Source of the DNA: Martinezella rhizogenes
GTDB lineage: Bacteria > Pseudomonadota > Alphaproteobacteria > Rhizobiales > Rhizobiaceae
DNA length: 64,000 bases
NCBI GenBank assembly: GCA_013322215.1
Contig: JAAMEZ010000006.1
Location: 620,001 to 684,000 of the forward strand
Direction: 5' to 3'
Shown here: positions 16,967 through 25,280 of the stretch, piece by piece
Position numbering within the stretch: position 1 is the stretch's first letter
How the letters are laid out: the number at the start of each line of letters is the position of its first letter
The notes under the pieces: generated by a model
Told to the model about the DNA's origin: nothing
Seen by the model: only the letters and a program-made list of their open reading frames with translations
Database searches by the model: none
Made by a program: the position numbers and the translations under genes

Positions 16967-18106
16967 TTAGCGACCGCCCAGAACCGTACGGATTTCGACG
17001 AGGCTTGAACGTACCCGCAGAATATGGAAGCCCATGGTCGCGAGATGGCTCGGCATGAAAGAGCTATCTTCCGGCCCATTGGAAATGATGAAGGGTTGAA
17101 TACGCAAGGCTGCCTGCAATTGCGTGGTGACGTCAGCCCAAAGCGTGCCAACATTGCGCTCGGCGATCACCTGCTGGAAATCCGAACGGGCTGCGGTCAG
17201 AATGCCATAGCTCGCGTAGAGCTGACCATAGGCGAACCAGAAGCGATCGTCGGCCCGCATGTCCAGCCAGCCATAGCTGTGATCCGCGGCGCGCTTCGCC
17301 AATATGTCTGCCGTGCTGCCGAGATCGTTGGCTATGTGGTCGACGAACTGCAGGAGATTGTCGGCGCGCCCGTCAAAAATTGCCTTGCAGTTGCCGAGGT
17401 CGCCATTGAAGCTGCGCAGATTGGTCATTGCGGCGCGATAGTAGCTTGGGCTCGGCGTTTTCGGTCCGAAGGGATGCAGGCCGAAATACCAGCTCGACTC
17501 GTCGAACTGCAAGTTGCCGCGCGCCTTCTGCAGATCGCTGTTGATGCCGGAGGTTCCGCGCACGCGGCCGATCGTATCGACCAATTCGGCCGAGGTGCGG
17601 CGAACCACGGAATTGACGCCCCGCTGAAAAGACGCCTTGTTGTCGAGGAAGGGCGTGTCATCCCATGAGATACCGAAGAAGCCGGCCTTGTAGAGCAGCA
17701 TCGAAGATATCCAGGCATTCTGGTTGACGTTGAAGTCGATGAGATCGGTTGCGACATCGACGACAGCCGAGGTTTGGCAGGTCTTGGGCGCGGTTGCGGC
17801 GGCCTGCTGGCCGTCCGTCGCCGGCAACTCCTGCCCAGCCGAATATTTGCGCTCGGAGAATTTATAGACGTCCGGATAGGCCGTGTTGAAACCGGTCCAT
17901 ACCTGCGTTTGCCAAACGAAATAGATATAAAGTAGCGCCATCAGCGCCACGAAGGCGGCAACCGGCAGCTTGATCAGCCAGTTGCGCTGCCGATACCAGC
18001 CATGCGCTGCGAGAAATGGCCAGCTAAGCCCGACGAAAACCAATCCCAGCCATCGTACGATAGCGGCCCAAATCCGCTTGAAGAACGCCGTGATCGAGTC
18101 AAGCAT
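16967..18106 (-). CDS. DUF2333 family membrane protein
   Basis: Conserved protein of 379 residues and unknown function. A transmembrane helix (about 45-65, LPVAAFVALMALLYIYFVW) is followed by a large domain with the family's NQNAWISSMLLYKAGFFGIS and WDDTPFLDNKASFQRG, then SYGWLDMRADDRFWFAYGQL. The ATG at 18106 is chosen because GGAGG lies seven bases before it. It stands downstream of a coiled-coil protein gene on the same strand, with a 200-base gap. Confidence 0.82.
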   Translation of the reverse strand: MLDSITAFFKRIWAAIVRWLGLVFVGLSWPFLAAHGWYRQRNWLIKLPVAAFVALMALLYIYFVWQTQVWTGFNTAYPDVYKFSERKYSAGQELPATDGQQAAATAPKTCQTSAVVDVATDLIDFNVNQNAWISSMLLYKAGFFGISWDDTPFLDNKASFQRGVNSVVRRTSAELVDTIGRVRGTSGINSDLQKARGNLQFDESSWYFGLHPFGPKTPSPSYYRAAMTNLRSFNGDLGNCKAIFDGRADNLLQFVDHIANDLGSTADILAKRAADHSYGWLDMRADDRFWFAYGQLYASYGILTAARSDFQQVIAERNVGTLWADVTTQLQAALRIQPFIISNGPEDSSFMPSHLATMGFHILRVRSSLVEIRTVLGGR

Positions 18107-18305
18107 GGACACGCCTCCTAAACGGTACCGCGCATCCCGCCGACACGCAAAGGACGCACCACACTAAAACATGCGCAATGGACGCCGCGACAATCACCGC
18201 GGTCCTCGGATCATTAAGTCCTTATCGCCATTCACGTTCCAGCAAATATGTGTTCTTGGGAAAAACAACAACCGTCCGCATGGAATTTTCAGTGCCGAAC
18301 GGCAA

Positions 18306-19328
18306 TCAACCCTCAGGTTGCGCCTCTTCCGTTACTCCGCTCAGGTCTGTGGACACGGGTAACAGATGCCGCTCCAGCCGTCTTTTGAAGACGGCATCGA
18401 CATGAGCCTTGCGCACGGCAAGGTCATGCCCCGCCAGCACATTCGCCTCGAACGCCTGGATCAGGCTCTCAACCGCTGCCGTTCGCGAAACAGTGGCCGA
18501 TGCTGGCACCACTTCTGTCGCCAGCGCCTTGAGCAAGGCGATCCGCTGCTCGATATCGACGCTCAGCTTAGCAGCCATGGCGCCGATCGCGGCGATCTGC
18601 CCATTCAGAGCAGTCGCCAGCCCTTCATAAATGTCTATGAGGCGCTGTCGCACCATTCGGCGGGATTGCAGCTCCTGTTCTTGCCGCCGAATATTATCCT
18701 GCTCCGCCACCAGAGCACGATAATCCGCTTCGAGTTCGGACTGCAGATCGGCATGACGCGAGGATGGGCGGTTGCGCCGCTGATACATGAGCTTTTCCGC
18801 CAGGACATCGGCCCGGCGCTGCGTCTCCTCTATATCGAAATCGAGTTTCCGCCGACGTTCGATCACGCCTTCGAGTTGGAGTTCGCAGCCATGGAAGTAT
18901 CGGGAGAATACGGGTCTTGCCTGCTTGAAAAGAAGATCGAGTTCAGCTGATGCAGCCAGGACCGTATCGAGATCGGCGATGATAGCCTCCGGCTTCATGG
19001 GTCCGCGCGCCAGTGTCCGGCTGAGCAGGCTTGCATTTTCAAGGCCGAGCTTCTCGTTGAACAATCGCCGATGCTGCAGATCCGCCTCCTCGGTCGCATG
19101 ATCCAGTTCCTTGACCAGCGACAGGGCGACCGATTTCCAACGGTCCAGCAGTTCGACCGCTTCACGGACGGACGCTTCTTCGACGGGAAAATTGACGACT
19201 TCGACGCGCTCGCCCTCCCTGGCGTGACCTGCGAGCGTCGCCACTGCCGAATTCGCGTCGTTCATGGCGTCATCGAGCGTCGTTCGCGCCTTGTCGAGCA
19301 TGCCATCGAAGGAATGAGGCCTGACCAT
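18306..19328 (-). CDS. Coiled-coil protein of unknown function
   Basis: A 340-residue soluble protein that I do not recognise. It is rich in Glu, Arg, Leu and Ala, with long heptad-like stretches at about 60-110 and 165-250 (RRADVLAEKLMYQRRN, ALVAEQDNIRRQEQEL). It has no signal peptide, membrane segment or Cys-rich motif. GGGGAGGG lies about nine bases before the ATG. It may form an operon with the DUF2333 gene downstream. A structural or membrane-scaffold role is a guess from shape only. Confidence 0.6.
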   Translation of the reverse strand: MVRPHSFDGMLDKARTTLDDAMNDANSAVATLAGHAREGERVEVVNFPVEEASVREAVELLDRWKSVALSLVKELDHATEEADLQHRRLFNEKLGLENASLLSRTLARGPMKPEAIIADLDTVLAASAELDLLFKQARPVFSRYFHGCELQLEGVIERRRKLDFDIEETQRRADVLAEKLMYQRRNRPSSRHADLQSELEADYRALVAEQDNIRRQEQELQSRRMVRQRLIDIYEGLATALNGQIAAIGAMAAKLSVDIEQRIALLKALATEVVPASATVSRTAAVESLIQAFEANVLAGHDLAVRKAHVDAVFKRRLERHLLPVSTDLSGVTEEAQPEG

Positions 19329-19397
19329 GAAAGCATTCCCTCCCCTACCTCTGGCGCGAGACTAGCCGCTTCCTGAGGCGAAGGAAATGCACGAAAA

Positions 19398-19784
19398 CTA
19401 TTGGGCAGCGGCGGGATTCTTCAGATAGGCAATAAGGTTGTCGAGGTCTTTTTCGTTTTTCAGACCGGGGAACGCCATCCGGGTGCCTTTGACGAGGAAT
19501 TGCGGCGCCGGTAGATATTTCCGCAGCAGCGCGTCATCCCAGACCTTGCCATCCGCGCCGAATGCCCTCATCGCCGGCGAGTAGGCATAATCCGGCTTGC
19601 TTGCGACGGCTCGTCCGACGACGCCCATCAACGAAGGGCCGACGCGATTGTCAGGCCCGGTCGCCGTATGACAGGCACCGCATCTCTTGAAAACGACGGC
19701 GCCCGCGACCGCATCGCCATCCGCAAGCACGGAAGAGGTCGAGGCAAGCACAATGGCCATCGACATCAGACATAGCAATTTCAT
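19398..19784 (-). CDS. Periplasmic class I c-type cytochrome
   Basis: A 128-residue precursor with signal peptide (LLCLMSMAIVLASTSSVLA), one haem c motif CGACH in the segment VFKRCGACHTATG, and the distal Met ligand in GTRMAF. The C-terminal helix is DLDNLIAYLKN. This matches cytochrome c2/c550-type soluble electron carriers. The ATG at 19784 is taken; another ATG directly precedes it, but the ribosome site GGAGG would then touch the start codon. The redox partner is unknown. Confidence 0.9.
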   Translation of the reverse strand: MKLLCLMSMAIVLASTSSVLADGDAVAGAVVFKRCGACHTATGPDNRVGPSLMGVVGRAVASKPDYAYSPAMRAFGADGKVWDDALLRKYLPAPQFLVKGTRMAFPGLKNEKDLDNLIAYLKNPAAAQ

Positions 19785-19866
19785 CATCCCTCCAGATTAG
19801 CTCAATCTCGACAGATGACCATATGCCGAAGAGAGTCCGCAACGCTATCGAAGGCTTGCAGGCGCT

Positions 19867-20448
19867 TCACTCGCAGGTGATCGCCTCTTCCCAATGGCGA
19901 CGGCAAAGCGAGACATATTTATCGCTGCCGCCGATTTCGATTTGCGCCCCTTCGTGAACGACCTTGCCGGCGGCGTCCAGGCGCACGACCATCGTCGCCT
20001 TGCGCCCGCAATGGCAAATGGTGCGCACCTCGCGCAATTCGTCGGCGATGGTCAGCAGTTCCTGCGAACCCGGAAACAAGCGCCCGTGGAAATCCGTGCG
20101 CAGCCCGTAAGTCATGACCGGAAGGCCGAGGCGGTCGACGATATGGGCAAGCTGCCAGACCTGCTCGCGCGTCAGAAACTGCGCCTCATCGACGAAGACG
20201 CAGGCAAGCGGCTCGCTCGCATGCATTTCATCGACCATGACATAGAGATCGTCGCTGGTTTCGAAGGGCAACGCATCCATCGTCAGGCCGATGCGCGAGG
20301 CGATCGTGCCACGCCCGGCGCGATCATCGAGGGCTGCGATGAAGGCTGCGGTGCGCATGCCGCGCTCCTGATAATTATAAGCGGCCTGCAGCAGCATCGT
20401 CGATTTGCCGGCATTCATCGTCGAATAATGGAAGTACAGCTTGGCCAT
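19867..20448 (-). CDS. tdk: Thymidine kinase
   Basis: Salvage enzyme phosphorylating thymidine with ATP. The 193 residues carry the type II Walker A (YSTMNAGKSTMLLQ), the Walker B-like VFVDEAQFLT, and four zinc-type Cys or His residues in CHCGRKA and LCRRHW. The ATG at 20448 (MAKLYFHYS) has AAGGAGAATGTC before it. It is divergent from choX. Confidence 0.95.
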   Translation of the reverse strand: MAKLYFHYSTMNAGKSTMLLQAAYNYQERGMRTAAFIAALDDRAGRGTIASRIGLTMDALPFETSDDLYVMVDEMHASEPLACVFVDEAQFLTREQVWQLAHIVDRLGLPVMTYGLRTDFHGRLFPGSQELLTIADELREVRTICHCGRKATMVVRLDAAGKVVHEGAQIEIGGSDKYVSLCRRHWEEAITCE

Positions 20449-20682
20449 GACATTCTCCTTGAATGCTTCATGGGTGCTCCAGGGCGATAAGAAAAGATGG
20501 TCGCGGCGAAAACCACAGGATTCAGGCGCGCCTCGCCCGAGGGGCAAAAGCCTTAGTCACCGGCGGACAGAAAAAGACCGGCGTCGCATTCAGCCCCCTC
20601 AAACCGCCGCAAATACACTGTGGTCGCTTGAAAATGTCAGTTATTGGTGGTTGCTTGGGAACGTTAGACTGGGAGTCACGCA

Positions 20683-21639
20683 ATGATAAAAATGACCCTT
20701 ACTGCAATCGCTTTCGCTTCAACTCTCTCCGCACTGACATTGGGCGCCACCACGGCCTCCGCAGCAGAACCGGCAAGCTGTAGCACCGTGCACTTCGCCG
20801 ATGTGGGCTGGACCGATATCACGTCTACAACGGCCACCGCCTCCATTCTCCTGAAGGCGCTTGGCTATGATACCGACGTCAAGGTGCTGGCCGTGCCGGT
20901 GACCTATCAGTCCCTGAAGAACAAGGACATCGATGTCTTCCTCGGCAACTGGATGCCCTCCATGGCCGAAAACATCAAACCTTTCGCTGCGGACAAATCG
21001 GTCGAGACCGTCCGCGCCAATCTGGAAGGCGCCAAGTATACGCTGGCGACCAACCAAAAGGGCGCAGATCTCGGCATCAAGGACTTCAAGGACATTGCCG
21101 CCCACAAGGACGATCTCGACGGCAAGATCTATGGCATCGAGCCGGGCAATGACGGCAATCGCCTGGTGATCGACATGGTCGACAAGAACACCTTCGGCCT
21201 CAAGGGCTTCGAAGTGGTCGAGTCCTCCGAACAGGGCATGCTTGCCCAGGTTTCCCGCGCCGACAAGGAAGGCAAGCCGATCATCTTCCTCGGCTGGGCT
21301 CCGCATCCGATGAACACCACCTACAAGATGACCTATCTCACTGGCGGTGACGACGTGTTCGGACCGAACTTCGGTGGTGCGACCGTCTATACCAACGTCC
21401 GGGCCGGTTATCTGCAGGAATGCCCGAACGTCGGCACCTTCGTTAAAAATCTCGTCTTCTCGCTGCCGATGGAAAACGAAATCATGGGCAAGATCCTGAA
21501 TGACGGCAAGGAACCGGAAGCTGCGGCGACGGAATGGCTGAAGGCCAATCCGACTGCAATCACGCCATGGCTTGCCGGCGTCACCACCAAGGATGGCGGT
21601 GACGGCCTGGCAGCGGTCAAGGCCAAGCTCGGCCTGTAA
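20683..21639 (+). CDS. choX: Choline ABC transporter, periplasmic binding protein
   Basis: High-affinity choline receptor of a rhizobial importer. It has 318 residues with a signal peptide ending near TTASA. The mature part has VHFADVGWTDITSTTATASI, LGNWMPSM and IFLGWAPHPM, the tryptophan-bearing segments that make the aromatic cage for the trimethylammonium group in OpuAC/ProX-type proteins. GGGAG lies before the ATG. choW and choV follow. Imported choline feeds glycine betaine formation for osmoprotection or use as carbon and nitrogen. Confidence 0.93.
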   Translation: MIKMTLTAIAFASTLSALTLGATTASAAEPASCSTVHFADVGWTDITSTTATASILLKALGYDTDVKVLAVPVTYQSLKNKDIDVFLGNWMPSMAENIKPFAADKSVETVRANLEGAKYTLATNQKGADLGIKDFKDIAAHKDDLDGKIYGIEPGNDGNRLVIDMVDKNTFGLKGFEVVESSEQGMLAQVSRADKEGKPIIFLGWAPHPMNTTYKMTYLTGGDDVFGPNFGGATVYTNVRAGYLQECPNVGTFVKNLVFSLPMENEIMGKILNDGKEPEAAATEWLKANPTAITPWLAGVTTKDGGDGLAAVKAKLGL

Positions 21640-21652
21640 CGCGGGTGGATGG

Positions 21653-21673
21653 AGGGGCGGCTAAACCGCCCCT
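21653..21673 (+). terminator. Hairpin between choX and choW
   Basis: AGGGGCGG (21653-21660), loop CTAAA, CCGCCCCT (21666-21673), followed by TTCTCTT. It lies 13 bases after the choX stop. It probably causes partial termination or protects the choX message, so the receptor outnumbers the permease. Confidence 0.7.
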
Positions 21674-21821
21674 TTCTCTTCCCAGGATGGACTGCTTGCT
21701 TTCGCGTCCCGCCACCACCCGGACAACGGCTTGTGTGGCGTGACAGACCGTTATTCTTCGGCGGCACCTCCGGCAGCATACGTAACAATCGGAAACGCCG
21801 CCCCCAATCGTGGGCAAAGAC

Positions 21822-22667
21822 GTGAACTGGTTAACCGATTACCGCATCCCCATCGGGCCATGGGCCAAAGCCGTCGTCGACTGGCTGACGAGCAATGTCA
21901 CATGGTTCTTCGACGGCCTTTCCTTCGTTGTCGCGCATGGAATCAACGGACTGCTGTTCGTCTTGCAGGCACCGCATCCGCTGATCGTCGTCGTTGTCTT
22001 CACGGCAATCGCATACTGGATGCGCCGGAGCGTCACGATCACGGTCCTCACCTTGATCGGCCTGCTGATCACCATCAACCAGGGCTACTGGAAAGAGACG
22101 ACCGAGACGCTGGCGCTGGTGTTGGCCTCCACCTTCGTGTGCATGCTGGTGGGCGTCCCCCTCGGTATCGCCGCAGCCCGGCGTCCCTGGCTTTACGCCA
22201 TCATGCGGCCGATCCTCGATCTGATGCAAACCATCCCTACCTTCGTTTATCTTGTGCCGGCAATGATCCTGCTCGGTCTCGGCATGGTCCCGGGCCTGGT
22301 CGCCACCGTCGTCTTTGCTCTTCCCGCACCGATCCGCATGACCCGCCTCGGCATCATTTCCACTCCCCCTTCGCTGGTGGAAGCAGCCGAATCCTTCGGC
22401 GCGACGCCGCGCCAGGTTCTGCGCAAGGTCGAGTTGCCCTTTGCCACGCCGCAGATCATGGCGGGCCTGACGCAGACGATCATGCTGTCGCTCTCGATGG
22501 TCTCGATCGCCGCACTCGTCGGCGCCCCCGGCCTCGGCGTGCCGGTTCTGCGCGCGCTGAATAGCGTCAACGTCGCCAAGAGCTTCGATTCCGGTGCCTG
22601 CATCGTCATCCTGGCGATCATTCTAGACCGTATGTTCCGCGCGCCCGGCGAAGGAGACCGCTCATGA
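21822..22667 (+). CDS. choW: Choline ABC transporter, permease
   Basis: Inner-membrane subunit of the ChoXWV importer, 281 residues from the GTG at 21822 (NWLTDYRIPIG), the length I recall for S. meliloti ChoW. A GTG at 21810 is also possible. At least six membrane segments can be read. The EAA loop that contacts the ATPase reads EAAESFGATPRQVLRKVELP. It overlaps choV by four bases (ATGA). Confidence 0.92.
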   Translation: MNWLTDYRIPIGPWAKAVVDWLTSNVTWFFDGLSFVVAHGINGLLFVLQAPHPLIVVVVFTAIAYWMRRSVTITVLTLIGLLITINQGYWKETTETLALVLASTFVCMLVGVPLGIAAARRPWLYAIMRPILDLMQTIPTFVYLVPAMILLGLGMVPGLVATVVFALPAPIRMTRLGIISTPPSLVEAAESFGATPRQVLRKVELPFATPQIMAGLTQTIMLSLSMVSIAALVGAPGLGVPVLRALNSVNVAKSFDSGACIVILAIILDRMFRAPGEGDRS

Positions 22668-23713
22668 CCGTCGCCGTCGATTTCAAAAATGTCAGCATCA
22701 TCTTCGGCGATCGTCCCGATGCCGCGCTGAAACTCGTCGACGAAGGCAAGTCGCGCGACGAGATCGGCAAGTCTACCGGCATGGTGCTCGGTGTCGCCAA
22801 TGCCTCGCTGCAAATCGAGGAAGGCGAAATCCTGGTACTCATGGGCCTGTCCGGCTCTGGCAAATCAACGCTGCTGCGTGCCGTCAACGGCCTGGCGCCG
22901 GTTGTGCGCGGCGAGGTCTCCGTCAACACGAAGAACGGCGCCGTCAGCCCCTATTCCTGCAGCCCAAAGGCCCTGCGCGACCTGCGTATGCACACCGTCT
23001 CCATGGTCTTCCAGCAGTTCGCGCTTCTGCCCTGGCGCACGGTCGCCGACAATGTCGGCTTCGGGCTTGAGCTTGCCGGTGTGCCGGAAGCAGAACGCAA
23101 GAAGCGCGTCGACGAGCAGCTTCAGCTCGTCAACCTCGCGCAATGGGCCAATCGCAAGGTCAACGAACTTTCGGGCGGCATGCAACAACGCGTCGGCCTG
23201 GCACGTGCCTTCGCGACCGGTGCCCCGATCCTGCTTATGGACGAGCCGTTCTCCGCCCTCGACCCGCTGATCCGCACCCGCCTGCAGGACGAGCTCCTGG
23301 AGTTCCAGCGCCGCCTGAAGCGGACGATCCTCTTCGTCAGCCACGATCTGGATGAAGCATTCCGCATCGGCAACCGTATCGCCATCATGGAAAGCGGACA
23401 CATCATCCAGTGCGGAACACCGCAGGAGATCGTCAAGAATCCGGCTGATCAGTATGTGGCCGACTTCGTGCAGCACATGAACCCGATCAGCATGCTGACG
23501 GCACGGGACATCATGCAGCAAGGCGTCGGACATTCGGCCAATGCCGGTTCCGTCACCGCCACGGCAACCGCCGCGACGCCGCTTGTCGATATTCTTGACG
23601 CCCTGACACGTCAGCCGGGCAACATCGGCGTTGTTGACAACGGCACGATTATTGGAACGATCTCGGCGCAAGACGTCGTGTCGGGCCTAACCAGCCACCG
23701 GCGAAAGGAGTAG
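22664..23713 (+). CDS. choV: Choline ABC transporter, ATP-binding protein
   Basis: ATPase of the choline importer, 349 residues of the ProV/OpuAA type. It has Walker A GLSGSGKSTL, signature LSGGMQQRVGLARA, Walker B ILLMDEPFSALD and the H-loop VSHDLDEA. The C-terminal part after QYVADFVQHM is a regulatory tail with a CBS-like segment (MLTARDIMQQG, ending NIGVVDNGTIIGTISAQDVV). Such tails sense ionic strength in OpuA-type systems. Confidence 0.93.
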   Translation: MTVAVDFKNVSIIFGDRPDAALKLVDEGKSRDEIGKSTGMVLGVANASLQIEEGEILVLMGLSGSGKSTLLRAVNGLAPVVRGEVSVNTKNGAVSPYSCSPKALRDLRMHTVSMVFQQFALLPWRTVADNVGFGLELAGVPEAERKKRVDEQLQLVNLAQWANRKVNELSGGMQQRVGLARAFATGAPILLMDEPFSALDPLIRTRLQDELLEFQRRLKRTILFVSHDLDEAFRIGNRIAIMESGHIIQCGTPQEIVKNPADQYVADFVQHMNPISMLTARDIMQQGVGHSANAGSVTATATAATPLVDILDALTRQPGNIGVVDNGTIIGTISAQDVVSGLTSHRRKE

Positions 23714-23749
23714 TCGTTCGCGACTGCTCCTCAATTCACGGAGCCGTTA

Positions 23750-24265
23750 ATGAACGATAAACCATCGGTGATCCGGGAAACGAACGAGGATGCGCGCATT
23801 CAGGCGCGCGACCTCATGCACAAAGCCGCACATGCAGCCTTGGCCGTCATCGACCCCGAAACCGGTTTTCCCTCCGTCAGCCGCGTCCTGGTCGCCACGG
23901 ATGCCCATGGCGCGCCGGTCATTCTGGTCTCCGGTCTCTCCTCACATACCAAGGCTTTGATGAAGGACAGCCGCGCTTCCGCGCTCTTTGGCGATCCCGG
24001 CAAGGGCGACCCTCTCGCCCATCCTCGCCTGACCTTGCGCTGCAACGCGGAGCGCATCGATCGGCAAAGCCAAGCTCACGATCGCATTCGAACGCTTTTT
24101 CTCGATCGCCACCCGAAATCCAAGCTCTATATCGACTTTCCGGATTTCTGCTTTTTCCGCCTCGTTCCGCTTGATGCCAGCCTGAACGGCGGCTTCGGAA
24201 GGGCCTATATCTTGTCCTCAGCGGACCTGACGGCGCTTCGAACCGACAACAAAACTCAGCGGTAA
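23750..24265 (+). CDS. HugZ/pyridoxamine-phosphate-oxidase-like flavin or haem-binding protein
   Basis: A 171-residue split-barrel protein. RDLMHKAAHAALAVIDPETG, PVILVSGLSSHTKALMKDSR and LTLRCNAERI follow the pattern of PNPOx-like/HugZ proteins. The C-terminal FCFFRLVPLDASLNGGFGRA matches the haem-utilisation branch (HutZ/HugZ), where a loop binds substrate. It may cleave haem or bind FMN; the sequence does not decide. It lies 36 bases after choV, possibly in the same transcript, with GGAG before the ATG. Confidence 0.72.
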   Translation: MNDKPSVIRETNEDARIQARDLMHKAAHAALAVIDPETGFPSVSRVLVATDAHGAPVILVSGLSSHTKALMKDSRASALFGDPGKGDPLAHPRLTLRCNAERIDRQSQAHDRIRTLFLDRHPKSKLYIDFPDFCFFRLVPLDASLNGGFGRAYILSSADLTALRTDNKTQR

Positions 24266-24349
24266 TAAAATCATACAATAGTGCGAGAATTAGTAGGTGG
24301 ACAGCTTAACGTAGAAACGGCCAATATTGACAGGTTGCAAATCCGCGGT

Positions 24350-24405
24350 GACCAAAATTGGCATATTTGCGGCTCCGAAACGATAAGAATCGACCTATTT
24401 TGGTC
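24350..24405. repeat. Spaced inverted repeat in the nolR upstream region
   Basis: GACCAAAA (24350-24357) and TTTTGGTC (24398-24405) are exact complements 40 bases apart. They lie in the 343-base AT-rich gap before nolR. This may be a weak terminator for the upstream gene or a protein-binding pair. Confidence 0.3.
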
Positions 24406-24498
24406 TAATTAAGCCCCTGGATGGGACGTTGGAGACCTTCGCACTATCGCCGAGGCATCATACGTACATACCTAAAACAGCATACTCGATACCTTAAA

Positions 24499-24514
24499 TT
24501 TAGGTATATACAAT
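24499..24514 (+). promoter_or_regulatory. NolR box upstream of nolR
   Basis: TTTAG-GTATATACA-AT fits the published NolR consensus (A/T)TTAG-N9-A(T/A). It sits 95 bases before the nolR start, inside a near-palindrome ATACCTTAAATTTAGGTAT (24489-24507). Autoregulation is inferred. Confidence 0.6.
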
Positions 24515-24608
24515 CTTCGACCCCTCTTGGTATTGTTAGATATCGGTTAGGGCCGGGTTGGAAATAGCACAGTTTCTGATGTACGCTCCGCATTGGGAAG
24601 ATTAACAG

Positions 24609-24926
24609 ATGAAGACAAGAGATTTGGCCGAACACTCTAATGTTGCGGCAGCATTATTATCAGCAATGGCGAACCCGAAGCGTCTTTTGATCCTTTGCAG
24701 TCTCGTTAAGGGTGAAGTTCCTGTTGGCGTTCTTGCCAATCAGGTCGGACTGAGCCAATCAGCACTTTCGCAGCATCTTTCGAAGCTTCGCGCTCAGAAG
24801 CTGGTCAAGACGCGTCGTGACGCTCAAACCATTTACTACTCCAGCACATCGGAATCGGTGATCCGTGTTCTTGAAACGCTGGAAGACATTTATTGCGAGC
24901 CGGAAAAAAGTAGATCGGCTGCTTAA
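24609..24926 (+). CDS. nolR: NolR-type ArsR-family transcriptional regulator
   Basis: A 105-residue winged-helix repressor. AMANPKRLLILCSLVKGEVP and LSQSALSQHLSKLRAQKLV, then TRRDAQTIYYSS, match Sinorhizobium NolR closely as I recall it. ArsR metal-ligand Cys motifs are absent, as in NolR. In rhizobia NolR represses nodulation genes and affects conjugation, growth and stress genes. A site fitting its consensus lies upstream. The gene stands alone between the HugZ-like gene and the aminotransferase. Confidence 0.85.
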   Translation: MKTRDLAEHSNVAAALLSAMANPKRLLILCSLVKGEVPVGVLANQVGLSQSALSQHLSKLRAQKLVKTRRDAQTIYYSSTSESVIRVLETLEDIYCEPEKSRSAA

Positions 24927-25026
24927 GAGCCTTAAAAGCTCATGGCCTGTCGACAGACGATCCGTGGGGGACACTTTAGACCCTGAAAGATCGACTTGCT
25001 TTCATTACCAGGTGTTTTACTGCTTT

Positions 25027-25058
25027 AACTGGCAAATCTTCGGATTTGCCAGTTTTTT
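25027..25058 (+). terminator. Strong Rho-independent terminator after nolR
   Basis: AACTGGCAAATC (25027-25038), loop TTCG, GATTTGCCAGTT (25043-25054), then a T-run ending at 25058. The twelve-pair stem is perfect. It lies 100 bases after the nolR stop, so the transcript has a long 3' tail or a small RNA ends here. The rest of the gap to the next gene (about 220 bases) shows nothing clear. Confidence 0.92.
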
Positions 25059-25280
25059 CATGTCTGGACGAGCCCGTATCACGTCTACGGACAATTCTTC
25101 TTCCGCCACGTCGATGCGCAGCGATCCAATCCCTGCCGGATGGCCAACCTCCCTTCTCCGCCCCCATCTTTGCCTTGACGCAAAAGGGCCGGCTGATAAT
25201 TTGACCAAGCAGTAAATATAATCGCGCGGCGCAGCGCCGCGGTCGGGAAATGAGCCCCCGAATGGCCATTGGAGAACAGC

